Positions 8,715 through 17,213 are shown, counted from the stretch's first letter. The stretch: 32,114 nucleotides of DNA from Hyphomicrobiales bacterium (GCA_018335895.1 JAGXQU010000085.1:1-32114); one strand, 5' to 3'. Program-made: numbers and translations. Notes: generated by a model not told the origin, from the sequence alone.

Positions 8715-9566
8715 CTATGCGCTCATCGCGACCGGGACCCGCTGCGCTTTCGTTTCCACGGCGTGCACATAGAGCCCGCGCTTGTCGGCAACCGGCACGA
8801 AAAGGTTCGTAAAGCCGACCACCGTTTCCGCGGCGCCCAAAAGCAGGTGGCCGTCCTTGGACATCGCACGCGAGATGCGCGTCAGCACATCCTGTTTCGT
8901 TTTCGCATCGAAATAGATCAGCACGTTGCGGCAGAACACAACGTCGAACGTACCCAGCGACGAGAAGTCGTCGAGCAGGTTGTGGCGCCGGTACTGCACC
9001 ATGTCGCGCAGTTCCTGCGAGATCCGCCACTGATCGCCGTCCTGCTTGAAGTATTTGAGCAGCAGCTGAATCGGCAGCCCGCGCTGCACTTCGAATTGCG
9101 TGTAAAGGCCAGCCTTCGCCTTTTCGAGCACGTCGGTCGAAATGTCCGTGCCGACGATCTCGAACTTCCAGCCCGCCAGTTCGGCGGCGGCCTGCTTCAG
9201 CATGATGGCGATCGAATAAGGCTCCTGCCCGGTCGAAGCCGCCGCACACCAGATGCGGATGCGCTTCGTTGAAGCGCGCGCCTTCAGAATGTGAGGCAGT
9301 ATGGTGTCCTGAAACCGCTCGAACGGCGTCTTGTCGCGGAAGAAGAAGCTTTCGTTGATCGTCATCGCTTCGGTCACGCGCTGGCGCAGCGGTTCTTCCG
9401 CGAACGCTTTGAGCTTCGCGACCAGATCGCCGATGGACCCGCAGTTGTGCTGTTTCGCAACCGGGAGAAGTCGACTCTCGATCAGGTATTGCTTGTCGCC
9501 GGCAAGCTGCAGGCCGGAGCGCTCGTTCAGCAGTTTGCTGAGATAGGCGTAATCCTGCGGCGTCAC
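8715..9566 (-). CDS. cheR: Chemoreceptor methyltransferase CheR
   Basis: CheR transfers methyl groups from S-adenosylmethionine to receptor glutamates, counteracting CheB in chemotactic adaptation. The 283-residue product has the N-terminal helical domain with NESFFFRD (residues 71-78), the SAM-binding loop IWCAAASTGQEPYS (105-118) and the motif FDVVFCRNVLIYFD (207-220). The start is a GTG at 9566: it overlaps the cheB stop by 4 bp (GTGA), and AGGAGA stands at normal spacing upstream. Longer starts inside cheB are unlikely. It is the last gene of the chemotaxis operon. No TPR or VieWRE-type receptor-binding tail is present. Confidence 0.95.
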   Translation of the reverse strand: MTPQDYAYLSKLLNERSGLQLAGDKQYLIESRLLPVAKQHNCGSIGDLVAKLKAFAEEPLRQRVTEAMTINESFFFRDKTPFERFQDTILPHILKARASTKRIRIWCAAASTGQEPYSIAIMLKQAAAELAGWKFEIVGTDISTDVLEKAKAGLYTQFEVQRGLPIQLLLKYFKQDGDQWRISQELRDMVQYRRHNLLDDFSSLGTFDVVFCRNVLIYFDAKTKQDVLTRISRAMSKDGHLLLGAAETVVGFTNLFVPVADKRGLYVHAVETKAQRVPVAMSA

Positions 9567-10693
9567 GAGAAATCTCCTGATACAATACGAACGGCTTTCG
9601 GGCCGAGCTCTTGAATTGGCAATACAGCTGCGCATGCACCGGCGTTGGCGGCGGAACCGGGCATGCCCCAGATCACGCTGGTCGCTTCGTCCTGCGCGAT
9701 CACGCTACCGCCGTTATCAGCGATCGCAATCGCTCCCTTTTTACCGTCCGAGCCCATGCCGGTAAGCACGATCGCGAGCACACGGCCGTCGAGCGCGTTG
9801 GAAGCGGAGAGAAACAGCGCGTCCACCGCCGGTTTGCAGAAATGGATGGGGGCAGAGTCGTCGATGACAACTTCGACGCCGTGATCGCGGCGGATCAGCG
9901 CGAGATGCTTGCCGCCGGGCGCGACATAGATCATTCCCGGCTTCAAAGGCTCGCCGTTGATCGCCTCCCGCGCCGGCTTTCCGGCAAAGCGTCCGAGATG
10001 TTCGGCAAGCGTCGCCGTGAAGATCGGCGGCATGTGCTGCACGATCAGGATGGGCAAACGATCAATGACCGGCGCCAGTCCCTTGATCAGGGTGGCGAGA
10101 GCCTGCGGCCCGCCCGTGGATGAGCCTATCAGGATCGCCTTCGGCAGGACTCTGGAAAACGAGCGCAGCGAAATGTTGTTTGGAGCCGCCGGCTTGCGGT
10201 TGAGCGGCGCCACGCGAACTTCACTGCGCGGAAGTGGAGCGGCTGCGCTGCGGCGGCCGCCGAGCGACCTAATCTTGAAGACCAATTCGCGGCGGAAGTC
10301 GTCGGCCGCGCTGGTAGACTGATTGATTTCCGGCTTTGCCACGCAATCCGAAGCGCCGAGGGAAAGCGCTTTCAGCGTGGTTTCGGCGCCGCGCTTCGTG
10401 AGCGTCGAGGCCATGATGACAGGCAGCCGTGGCTTGCGTGCGTGGATTTCTTTCAGGGTGGCGATGCCGTCGAGTTCCGGCATTTCGATATCAAGCACGA
10501 CGACATCCGGATTGGCGACATTCAGTTGCTCGAGCGCCTCGCGGCCGTTCTTGCAAACGCGCACCACCTGCATGTCAGGCTCGAGCCCGATCCAGCGCGA
10601 GACGAGCCCGCGGACGACCACCGAGTCGTCGACGATCATCACGCGCACCGGCAGTGCGTTCTTGATTTGCGGAAGGGAACGGAACTGGGACAT
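9563..10693 (-). CDS. cheB: Chemotaxis methylesterase / receptor glutamine deamidase CheB
   Basis: CheB removes receptor methyl groups when phosphorylated by CheA. The 376-residue product has an N-terminal receiver (D22/D23, phospho-acceptor D68, K120), a linker of about 60 residues, and a C-terminal esterase with catalytic triad S192 (in GSSTGGP), H220 (in QHMPP) and D316 (in TGMGSDG). All catalytic residues are present and the length is slightly above the E. coli protein. It starts at the ATG at 10693, 41 bp after cheY, and overlaps cheR by 4 bp. Confidence 0.96.
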   Translation of the reverse strand: MSQFRSLPQIKNALPVRVMIVDDSVVVRGLVSRWIGLEPDMQVVRVCKNGREALEQLNVANPDVVVLDIEMPELDGIATLKEIHARKPRLPVIMASTLTKRGAETTLKALSLGASDCVAKPEINQSTSAADDFRRELVFKIRSLGGRRSAAAPLPRSEVRVAPLNRKPAAPNNISLRSFSRVLPKAILIGSSTGGPQALATLIKGLAPVIDRLPILIVQHMPPIFTATLAEHLGRFAGKPAREAINGEPLKPGMIYVAPGGKHLALIRRDHGVEVVIDDSAPIHFCKPAVDALFLSASNALDGRVLAIVLTGMGSDGKKGAIAIADNGGSVIAQDEATSVIWGMPGSAANAGACAAVLPIQELGPKAVRIVSGDFS

Positions 10694-10734
10694 TCTTGGC
10701 GGCGGACGCCTTTACCTGGCTATCCGGACCTGAG

Positions 10735-11100
10735 TTATATCAGCCCGACTTCCTGAAACTTCGCCTCGACGATCTCCTTGTCGAACGGCTTCATGATGTA
10801 CTCGTCGGCACCCGCGTGCATTGCGCGCGCGATGTGTGCAAGATCGTTCTCGGTGGTGCAGAACACGACCTTGGGCTTGTCGCCAGCCGGCATCGAGCGC
10901 AGCGCACGAAGGAAATCGAATCCGTCCATGACCGGCATGTTCCAGTCGAGGAGAATCGCATCCGGCATTTCCTTGGTGCAGACATCCAGCGCCTGACGCC
11001 CGTCGGAAGCTTCGATCACGGCAAAGCCGAAATTCTCCAGAATCCGCCGCGCTACTTTGCGGATGACACTGGAGTCATCCACGATCAAACAACGTTTCAT
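10735..11100 (-). CDS. cheY: Single-domain chemotaxis response regulator CheY
   Basis: CheY is the diffusible phospho-regulator that carries the signal from CheA to the flagellar motor. The 121-residue receiver has acidic residues D8/D9, phospho-acceptor D52 (LLDWNMP), T82/T83 at the switch position and K104, with no output domain. It lies between cheW (22-bp gap) and cheB (41-bp gap). Because CheA in the same operon carries its own receiver, this CheY may share phosphate with that domain. An alternative role in cell-cycle signalling (a DivK-like regulator) is less likely given the operon. Confidence 0.94.
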   Translation of the reverse strand: MKRCLIVDDSSVIRKVARRILENFGFAVIEASDGRQALDVCTKEMPDAILLDWNMPVMDGFDFLRALRSMPAGDKPKVVFCTTENDLAHIARAMHAGADEYIMKPFDKEIVEAKFQEVGLI

Positions 11101-11122
11101 TTCTCGTTCCTTCCCTCAAATT

Positions 11123-11581
11123 TCACGCTGCGAGCGTGTCTTTTCCGAAATCCAGGACCCGATCGACATCGAGCACGACCATGAGACGGTCTTCGAGCCG
11201 GTAGACGCCGGCCGAAATCGCCGCCCAGTCCCGCTGAAGATTGATCGGCACCGCATCCATCGTATCGGCCGAAAGCTTCAATACTTCGCCCATCGAGTCG
11301 ACGAGCAGTCCGTATGCCTCGCCGCCGTGGTCGATACCGATCGCCATCTGATTCTTCGCGTCTTCGCGCGGCGGCAGACCGAGGCGCCGGCGCATGTCGA
11401 GCGCCGTCACAACCCGGCCGCGCAGGTTCAGCACGCCGGAAACTTCGGCGCGCGCAAGCGGCACGCGCGTAATGCGCTCCGCTTCGAAAACGTCATGAAC
11501 GCGCGTGATCGGCAATCCGAACAGCTGTCCGGCGATCCACGCCGTAACGAATTCGACGTCGGCGGACTGAGTTTTGCTCAT
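11123..11581 (-). CDS. cheW: Chemotaxis coupling protein CheW
   Basis: CheW bridges chemoreceptors and CheA. The 152-residue product is a single CheW domain: FVTAWIAGQLFGLPITRVHD opens it, and the conserved core VPLARAEVSGVLNLRGRVV lies near residues 40-58, with VLDVDRVL near the end. It begins at the ATG at 11581, overlapping the cheA stop by 4 bp (ATGA), so its translation should be coupled to cheA. No receptor gene lies in the window, so receptors must be encoded elsewhere. Confidence 0.95.
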   Translation of the reverse strand: MSKTQSADVEFVTAWIAGQLFGLPITRVHDVFEAERITRVPLARAEVSGVLNLRGRVVTALDMRRRLGLPPREDAKNQMAIGIDHGGEAYGLLVDSMGEVLKLSADTMDAVPINLQRDWAAISAGVYRLEDRLMVVLDVDRVLDFGKDTLAA

Positions 11582-14208
11582 GCGGCCTCCTGCATATCGA
11601 CGGAGGCGCCCTTAAGAGCCTGCAAAAGTCCGCGGCGGTCGAACTTCCCGACATAAGCGTCCATGCCGGCGCGCTGCCCCTTGGAAACGGCGGCGCCCGA
11701 AAGCGTGGAGGAAAGCGCGATGATCGGAAGATGCGCCGTGCGCCCTTCCGCACGTAGCGTTTCGGCGAATACGTAGCCGTCCATGTTGGGCATCTCGATA
11801 TCGGTCACGACCAGATCGAACTGCATGCCGCGCTCGATCAGTGTAAGCGCTTCCTTCGCGGAAGAAACCGGCATCACGTCATAGCCGGCCGCCTGGAGTA
11901 CCGGCGCGAGAAGATTGCGGAAGAAAGCGGAGTCGTCGACGAACAGAAGCTTGCGCTTTTCGTGGGACGCACCCTGTTTGCCGTGGAACCAGTCGGCAAA
12001 GCCGAGCGGCAGGAAGTGCGCGACATCGATGACTTCAGCCGCCTGCTCCCGAATGATCGCCGAGCCCAGCACGCCGGGCGTCTCGCTTGCGACTTTGATT
12101 TCAAGGCGGTCTTCGACGATATCGACGATCTCGTCGACAATCAGGCCGACCGAGCGGCCGCCGTCAGTAAAGACCAGAAGCGGCTGCGTGCTGCCGGTGC
12201 GCAATTTCGCGTTCTCGTCCGCGGGCACCAGCGGCATCAGGCCGCCGCGATATTGCACCATCGGCCGGCCGCTCGAAAACTCGATCTTGTCCGCATCGAC
12301 TTCCTCGAGACGGGTCACGAGCGAGAGCGGCACCGCTTTCAGTGCGGTCGAACCCGAGCGGAACATCAGCATCGAGATCGATTTCGCGGCGTCCTCGACC
12401 GTCGCTTCCTTCCGGGAGAAGTCGTCAAGAGTGCGCTCCTCGCGGGTGGCGCCGATCGAATCCGCGATCCCGTTCGGATCGAGGATCAGAATCACGGAAC
12501 CGTCGCCGAGGATGGTATTGCCGCCGAGCACCTTGATGTCGCGGAGGCTCGCAGCCACCGGCTTCACGACAATTTCTTCGGTGTGCAGCACGTCGTCTAC
12601 GACGATGCCGAACAGGCTGTTGCCGACCTGCATGACCACGACGAACGCTTCGGTCTCCGCATCGGCCGCGCCCTCGACCGCTTCCCGTTTCGGCAACTTG
12701 AGCAACTGGCTGAGCGAGAGCAGCGGCAACAGCTTGTCGCGCAGCCGCAGAACCAGCGCGCCGTTGATCTCTTCGACCAGATTCGTATTTGAGCCACGAT
12801 GCACGAGTTCGACCACGGCAACCTGGGGAATCGCGTAACGCTCGCCGCCCGACTGCACGATCAGCGCCGGCACGATCGCAAGCGTCAGCGGGATCTTGAT
12901 CGAGAACGTCGAACCGCGGCCCGGAGCCGACTTCAGATCGATGGTACCGCCGATCTGGTCGATATTCGTCTTGACCACGTCCATACCGACGCCGCGGCCT
13001 GAGACGCTGGTGATTTTCTCGGCGGTCGAGAAGCCGGGCGCGAAGATCAGCTTGTGAAGCTGCGCTTCGGTCGGATGATCGCCTTCCGCAATCAGTCCCG
13101 CGTCAATCGCACGGCTGCGAATCTTCGAGATATTGAGGCCGCGTCCGTCATCCGAGATTTCGATGACGATCTGGCCGCTCGCCTGATAGGCGGAAAGACG
13201 GATCGTGCCCCGCGCGGGCTTGCCGGCCTTGAGGCGCTCCTCAGGCGTTTCGAGCCCGTGATCCGCCGAGTTTCGCACCATGTGCGTAAGCGGATCGCGG
13301 ATGATGTCGAGTACCTGCCGGTCAAGCTCGGTCTCGGCGCCGTGCATCTCGAGTTCGATGTCTTTCCCGAGTTCGTTGCCGAGATCGCGGACGATGCGCG
13401 GCAGCTTGGCCCAGGCGTTGCCGATCGGCTGCATGCGGGTCTTCATGACCCCTTCCTGCAGTTCGGCGGTGACATTCGAGAGCCGCTGGAGCGGCCCCTT
13501 GAATTCGCTTTCCGAATGCCGGCGAACGATTTCGAGCAACTGGTTGCGCGTGAGCACCAGTTCCGAAACCATGGTCATCAGGCGTTCGACGGTATCGACC
13601 GATACGCGCAGCGTCTGGTTGCCGGCCGGCCCCGTATCGGGATGGCGGCGTTCGCCGGTGCGGCGGTCGGCTTCGCGGTTTTCCGATTTCTTGTCGCCCG
13701 GTCCAGGTGTATCGCGGAACGCCCGCTCGAGATCGTCCAGGGAAACCTCGCCCGGACGAAGCTGACGCTCGAGTACCTGCGGCGCAAGCGAGCCGATCGT
13801 CACCTCGCCGGTGGGGGCGGCGGGAGCGGCGCCGCCGTCTAGCGCCATCTGTTCGAGTTGGACGATCAGGTCGCCATCGGATCCGGACGGCTCTGCGCTG
13901 GTCGCCTCGAGCTCGGCAAGGAGAGATTTGAGACGATCAATGGTGACGAGTACGAGTGAGACCGCCTCGGAAGTCACGGGCGCGCCGTCGCGGAATTTGC
14001 CCATGACGGTTTCGGCGGCATGCGCGAGCGCTTCGAGCCGCGGCAGACCGATGAAACCACAGGTGCCCTTGATGGTGTGCACCAGCCGGAAAATGCGTCC
14101 GAGAATCTCGGCGTTGTTCGGCTCCTGCTCGAAGCGAACAAGTTCGGTATCGACGACGTCGAGACTTTCGCTCGTCTCGGTCAGAAATTCCTTGAGCAGA
14201 TCTTCCAT
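11578..14208 (-). CDS. cheA: Hybrid chemotaxis histidine kinase CheA with C-terminal receiver
   Basis: CheA autophosphorylates in response to receptors and passes phosphate to CheY and CheB. The 876-residue product is longer than the usual 650-700. Domains in order: Hpt with phospho-histidine H44 (RLVHTIKGTCGF); an acidic linker at about 105-195 in place of a clear P2 domain; dimerisation domain at about 200-260; ATPase with N box HMVRNSADHGLE (309-320) and G boxes SDDGRGL and GRGVGMD; a first CheW-like domain at about 443-585; a second, more divergent CheW-like domain at about 612-735; and a receiver at about 753-872 with D803. It starts with an ATG at 14208 and heads the operon cheA-W-Y-B-R. 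The tandem CheW-like modules and receiver are the unusual features. Confidence 0.95.
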   Translation of the reverse strand: MEDLLKEFLTETSESLDVVDTELVRFEQEPNNAEILGRIFRLVHTIKGTCGFIGLPRLEALAHAAETVMGKFRDGAPVTSEAVSLVLVTIDRLKSLLAELEATSAEPSGSDGDLIVQLEQMALDGGAAPAAPTGEVTIGSLAPQVLERQLRPGEVSLDDLERAFRDTPGPGDKKSENREADRRTGERRHPDTGPAGNQTLRVSVDTVERLMTMVSELVLTRNQLLEIVRRHSESEFKGPLQRLSNVTAELQEGVMKTRMQPIGNAWAKLPRIVRDLGNELGKDIELEMHGAETELDRQVLDIIRDPLTHMVRNSADHGLETPEERLKAGKPARGTIRLSAYQASGQIVIEISDDGRGLNISKIRSRAIDAGLIAEGDHPTEAQLHKLIFAPGFSTAEKITSVSGRGVGMDVVKTNIDQIGGTIDLKSAPGRGSTFSIKIPLTLAIVPALIVQSGGERYAIPQVAVVELVHRGSNTNLVEEINGALVLRLRDKLLPLLSLSQLLKLPKREAVEGAADAETEAFVVVMQVGNSLFGIVVDDVLHTEEIVVKPVAASLRDIKVLGGNTILGDGSVILILDPNGIADSIGATREERTLDDFSRKEATVEDAAKSISMLMFRSGSTALKAVPLSLVTRLEEVDADKIEFSSGRPMVQYRGGLMPLVPADENAKLRTGSTQPLLVFTDGGRSVGLIVDEIVDIVEDRLEIKVASETPGVLGSAIIREQAAEVIDVAHFLPLGFADWFHGKQGASHEKRKLLFVDDSAFFRNLLAPVLQAAGYDVMPVSSAKEALTLIERGMQFDLVVTDIEMPNMDGYVFAETLRAEGRTAHLPIIALSSTLSGAAVSKGQRAGMDAYVGKFDRRGLLQALKGASVDMQEAA

Positions 14209-14290
14209 GGCGGCCGCGCATATCCAAATGGCGGACCAGGGCGCTCTTCGCCCGGCCCGCGATGCGAGGCCGAGTATCGGTTTGCGAGGG

Positions 14291-14304
14291 TTAAGATTGA
14301 TTAA
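14291..14304. promoter_or_regulatory. Imperfect CtrA-like box between cheA and chpT
   Basis: TTAA (14291-14294) and TTAA (14301-14304) are separated by 6 bp; read on the minus strand this ends in TTAACC. The spacing is one base short of the CtrA consensus. The 150-bp gap between chpT and cheA probably holds a cheA promoter, and this motif lies 83 bp before the cheA start. Confidence 0.4.
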
Positions 14305-14358
14305 AAACAGGGCGCGCGGGACTACCTAAATACCCGGCGGGCGACTGATTTTATTGAA

Positions 14359-14991
14359 TTATTGGGCGGTCAGGGAGGCGCCGGCGGCCTCCGTGGCGAG
14401 CGAGAGCTTCATGCCCTGCTCCCGCGCGAGCACCCCCGTATAGAAGGGCTGGATGGTCTGGGCGGTGACTGGCTCCGCCGGGCTGCCCGCGAGAAGTCCC
14501 TCGACCACCGGCTGGATGCGGACGCGCTCGGCTTCCACCTTTACGCTGAAGCCCATGGTCTCACCGGAACCAATCGGATCGACCTTCATGACGCCGCCGC
14601 GCGGCACGGCGCCGCCCGCAATCAGCATCATGTTGAGCAGGAGCTTGACGCGGTTCTTCGCCATCAGCGTCTTCGGAATGTTGAACTCGACTTTCACTTC
14701 CGGCTCGAACAGCCGCTTGCCCAGATCTCCCGCATCGCCGACATCGATCTGCGCGGTGGGCGAGCCCGACGACCCGAAAGCGATGCGGGCGAATTCGAGC
14801 TTGGCGGAGGCCTTGATCGCGCTGTGGCGGATCAACTTCATCGCCTCTTCCCGCGACTCGGCCTTCTGGTCCATCTCCAGGAGCTGGAAGCCGTTTTCCA
14901 TGGCCGCCACCGGATTGATGACGTCGTGACAGACCTTCGAACAAAGCAGGGCCGAAAGGTCGAGGGCGGATAGTTCGATCGGTGCGCTCAT
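14359..14991 (-). CDS. chpT: Histidine phosphotransferase ChpT
   Basis: ChpT is the essential alphaproteobacterial phosphotransferase that relays phosphate from the hybrid kinase CckA to CtrA and CpdR. The 210-residue product has the signature LSALLCSKVCHDVINPVAA with phospho-histidine H22, a dimerising helical hairpin, and a degenerate histidine-kinase-like C-terminal domain lacking a usable ATP site (AKNRVKLLLNMMLIAGGAVPRGG). The ATG at 14991 is preferred; a TTG two codons earlier is possible. A GANTC motif (GATTC, 15007-15011) lies 16 bp upstream. It lies 150 bp upstream of cheA on the same strand, so cheA may partly be read from its promoter. Its presence with ctrA in one window is notable. 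Confidence 0.93.
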   Translation of the reverse strand: MSAPIELSALDLSALLCSKVCHDVINPVAAMENGFQLLEMDQKAESREEAMKLIRHSAIKASAKLEFARIAFGSSGSPTAQIDVGDAGDLGKRLFEPEVKVEFNIPKTLMAKNRVKLLLNMMLIAGGAVPRGGVMKVDPIGSGETMGFSVKVEAERVRIQPVVEGLLAGSPAEPVTAQTIQPFYTGVLAREQGMKLSLATEAAGASLTAQ

Positions 14992-15160
14992 ACGCAAGCC
15001 CTATGCGATTCGACGCACTTTGGTCGAGCCGCCGGCCGGCCCACGTTTTCAAGGGACCCGTATTTGCGGGCTGCGAGCCAAAACCACGCCAGAATCATAC
15101 TATTGTCGGCGTTCTTCTGAATTGGTGTTCCGGGAAGCGCCGGAAGACGAGGTCGATGAA

Positions 15161-15958
15161 GTGAAGCGTGCCGAGCGCAGCCGAATACTGAGCGGGATGA
15201 TCGCGGCAGCAGCCGAGGCCGGCACGAAGATCCGGCATATGTCCGCTCACGGCATTGTCGTCCGCTCCAAGTCCGACGCAAGCCCGGTCACGGACGCTGA
15301 CGAAGCGGCGGAAGCGATCATCGAACAGCATCTCTCCGAGCTGCTGCCCGGTGTGCCGGTGATCGGAGAAGAAGCTGTCGCGGGCGGCAGCAGCCGCAAG
15401 CCGGGCACCACCTTCTTTCTCGTCGATCCAATCGACGGCACGCGCGACTTCATCGCCAAGCGCGAAGGCTACACCGTCAACATCGCACTCATCCACGAAG
15501 GCACGCCGATCCTCGGTGTCATCTATGCGCCGGCAATCGGCGAACTTTATGCGGGCGGTGCGGATGGTGCCTCGCGATGGCCGTTGGTCCCGGGGATCAA
15601 CATCGAGAACGTGCCGGAGGAAAGAATCCGCGCGCGCACACCGGGCAAAAGTCTCGTCGCCTGCGTGAGCCACGCCCATCTCGATCGCGATACGCAATCG
15701 TGGCTGAAGCAGCGCGGCATTTCGGAAACGATCAAGATCGGTTCATCGATCAAGTTCTGCCGGCTTGCGGAGGGCAAGGCCGACATTTACCCGCGGCTCT
15801 CGCCGGTGAGCGAATGGGACGTTGCGGCGGGACATGCGATCCTGATGGCCGCCGGCGGATCGGTGCGTGCGCCGGACAACTCGCCGCTGCATTACGGAAA
15901 GCGGGACGACGACTACGAAGTGACGAGCTTCGTCGCGGCCGGCGTAGCGCCGCGCTAG
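15161..15958 (+). CDS. cysQ: 3'(2'),5'-bisphosphate nucleotidase, CysQ/inositol monophosphatase family
   Basis: CysQ hydrolyses 3'-phosphoadenosine 5'-phosphate, the by-product of sulfate activation, to AMP. The 265-residue product has the metal-binding motifs of the family: EE at about residues 70-71 (VIGEE), DPIDGT at 89-94, and WD at 218-219 (SEWDVAAGHAI). It matches CysQ better than plain inositol monophosphatases in SDASPVTDAD and in IGSSIKFCRLAEGKADIYPR. The start is uncertain. I prefer GTG at 15161 with GAGG upstream, which gives normal length; GTG at 15125 would add 12 residues. No cysteine or sulfate genes are adjacent. Its stop codon overlaps that of the convergent YHS gene. Confidence 0.88.
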   Translation: MKRAERSRILSGMIAAAAEAGTKIRHMSAHGIVVRSKSDASPVTDADEAAEAIIEQHLSELLPGVPVIGEEAVAGGSSRKPGTTFFLVDPIDGTRDFIAKREGYTVNIALIHEGTPILGVIYAPAIGELYAGGADGASRWPLVPGINIENVPEERIRARTPGKSLVACVSHAHLDRDTQSWLKQRGISETIKIGSSIKFCRLAEGKADIYPRLSPVSEWDVAAGHAILMAAGGSVRAPDNSPLHYGKRDDDYEVTSFVAAGVAPR

Positions 15959-16428
15959 GGAACGAGCTTCTTCAGCACCGTGGGCCATGCCTTGGTGGCC
16001 GCCTCGAAAAGATTCTCCGGATTGGCCACGAACTTCGCGAGACTTTCCTCGCGCGCAAAAAGAAACAGCTTCTGTTCGTGCACGGCAAAATACGCCGGAT
16101 GACCCTCGACCGGCATGCCGTCCGCGACTGCGATCGGGTCGTAGCCGCCGAATTCCGGCATGAAGAGCTCCGGCGAGCGCGAAAACGCCGCGCGGTTCGC
16201 CTCCGAGCGGAAGCGCCAGATCAGCCCGCCATAACGAAACTCGTATTCGGCATCGCCCGGCGTGGCCGCCTTGTCGATGAAATAGGCGACCGGATCGTAG
16301 CCGTAGAGCGCAAGACCGCTCAAAGGATCGCGCACGATCCGCTCGCTGGTGACGGCCATGGCGGAGAACATGGCGGCCGCGGCCACGACCCAGACCACAA
16401 GCAATCCGGCCAAAATACGCCCCGGCAT
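15955..16428 (-). CDS. Membrane-anchored YHS domain protein
   Basis: The 157-residue product begins with a hydrophobic segment (residues 5-25, signal anchor or signal peptide) followed by a YHS domain. The domain is recognised by GLALYGYDPVAYF (about residues 38-50), the strands YEFRYGGLIWRF, and ANRAAFSRSPELFMPEFGGY. YHS domains are associated with metal handling or redox proteins, but this stand-alone, exported type has no proven role. Canonical cysteines are absent. Its last three bases overlap the cysQ stop codon (CTAG, tail to tail). It diverges from eipA, sharing a 166-bp upstream region that contains two GANTC sites. Confidence 0.85.
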   Translation of the reverse strand: MPGRILAGLLVVWVVAAAAMFSAMAVTSERIVRDPLSGLALYGYDPVAYFIDKAATPGDAEYEFRYGGLIWRFRSEANRAAFSRSPELFMPEFGGYDPIAVADGMPVEGHPAYFAVHEQKLFLFAREESLAKFVANPENLFEAATKAWPTVLKKLVP

Positions 16429-16594
16429 CGTTCACGCTTCCCTAAGCAGCCCCGAGCGATCAAGATTCCTCGCATCGGGCTTGATTCGGAGGCTAGAGCC
16501 CGCCGGTATGCGTCGGGTTAAGGCCGCTGTCCGGGCCTGAAAAAAGCGCATTTCCTGCGCCATCTGCCTGCGAGTTTTCTCGCCGGAGACGTCC
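16429..16594. promoter_or_regulatory. Divergent promoter region of YHS gene and eipA
   Basis: There are two GANTC sites (GATTC at 16464-16468 and 16483-16487) and a single TTAA half site at 16519-16522. No full CtrA box is visible. GGAGA before the eipA ATG is its ribosome binding site. Brucella eipA is reported to be under CtrA control, which fits GANTC/CtrA logic but is not proven here. Confidence 0.45.
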
Positions 16595-17167
16595 ATGATA
16601 TTACGCACCACCCTTCTCGCTTTCGCGGCCTTTCTCGCGGCCCTCACTGCGGCGCAGGCCCAACCCCAGCAGAACAATTACCGTCAGCAATATTCGAGCA
16701 ACGAGATTGTCGACGCGGGGCACCGCTTCTTCGGCACGACGTCGCGCGAGCTTGCACTTCTCGTCGAGCGCGCGACCTCGCGCTGGGGCCAGCCGAACGG
16801 ATACATCCTCGGAGAAGAAGCGAGCGGCGCCGTCACTATCGGGCTCCGCTACGGCGAGGGCACGCTTTACACCCGCAACGCCGGCGACCGCCGCGTCTAC
16901 TGGCAAGGGCCCTCGATCGGCTTCGACGTCGGCGGCGAGGGCGCGCGCGTAATGATGCTGGTCTACAATCTTCCGGCGCTGGAGACGCTCTACAACCGCT
17001 ATGTCGGCATTTCCGGCTCAGCCTATTTCGTGGGTGGCTTCGGCATGACCGCGGTGACCTGGGACCGGGTCGTCATCGTTCCGATCCGCACCGGCGTGGG
17101 CCTGCGGCTCGGCGCGAACATCGGCTATCTCAAGTTCACGCCGACGGCGACCTGGTTCCCGCTCTAA
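16595..17167 (+). CDS. eipA: EipA-type envelope integrity protein (DUF1134)
   Basis: The 190-residue product is a DUF1134 protein, the family of Brucella EipA, a periplasmic protein needed for cell-envelope integrity and linked to O-polysaccharide and division. A Sec signal peptide spans about residues 1-22 (LTAAQAQ). The conserved body includes FFGTTSRELALLVERATSRW, PNGYILGEEASGA, LRYGEGTLY, and the C-terminal GVGLRLGANIGYLKFT, TWFPL. It starts at the ATG with GGAGA upstream. Family membership is firm; the detailed role in this organism is inferred from Brucella. It is followed by a GC-rich hairpin and then the coiled-coil protein gene on the same strand. Confidence 0.92.
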   Translation: MILRTTLLAFAAFLAALTAAQAQPQQNNYRQQYSSNEIVDAGHRFFGTTSRELALLVERATSRWGQPNGYILGEEASGAVTIGLRYGEGTLYTRNAGDRRVYWQGPSIGFDVGGEGARVMMLVYNLPALETLYNRYVGISGSAYFVGGFGMTAVTWDRVVIVPIRTGVGLRLGANIGYLKFTPTATWFPL

Positions 17168-17187
17168 CGCAGTGCGATCAACCCTTC

Positions 17188-17213
17188 CGCCGCGGCGCTT
17201 CTGCGCCGTGGCG
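17188..17213 (+). terminator. GC-rich hairpin after eipA
   Basis: An 11-bp stem (17188-17198 with 17203-17213, one G-T pair) around a TTCT loop lies 20 bp after the eipA stop. There is no T-tract, so it may be an mRNA 3'-end stabiliser or a weak terminator. Confidence 0.45.

Noticed and set aside
7771-9639. A 622-codon minus-strand frame across the ABC ATPase, the exported protein gene and cheR
   Set aside because: It mixes shadows of three real genes and crosses a strong terminator at 8661-8694; no domain is recognisable.
11915-12838. Long serine-rich plus-strand frame opposite cheA
   Set aside because: Antisense shadow of cheA with low-complexity Ser/Arg translation.
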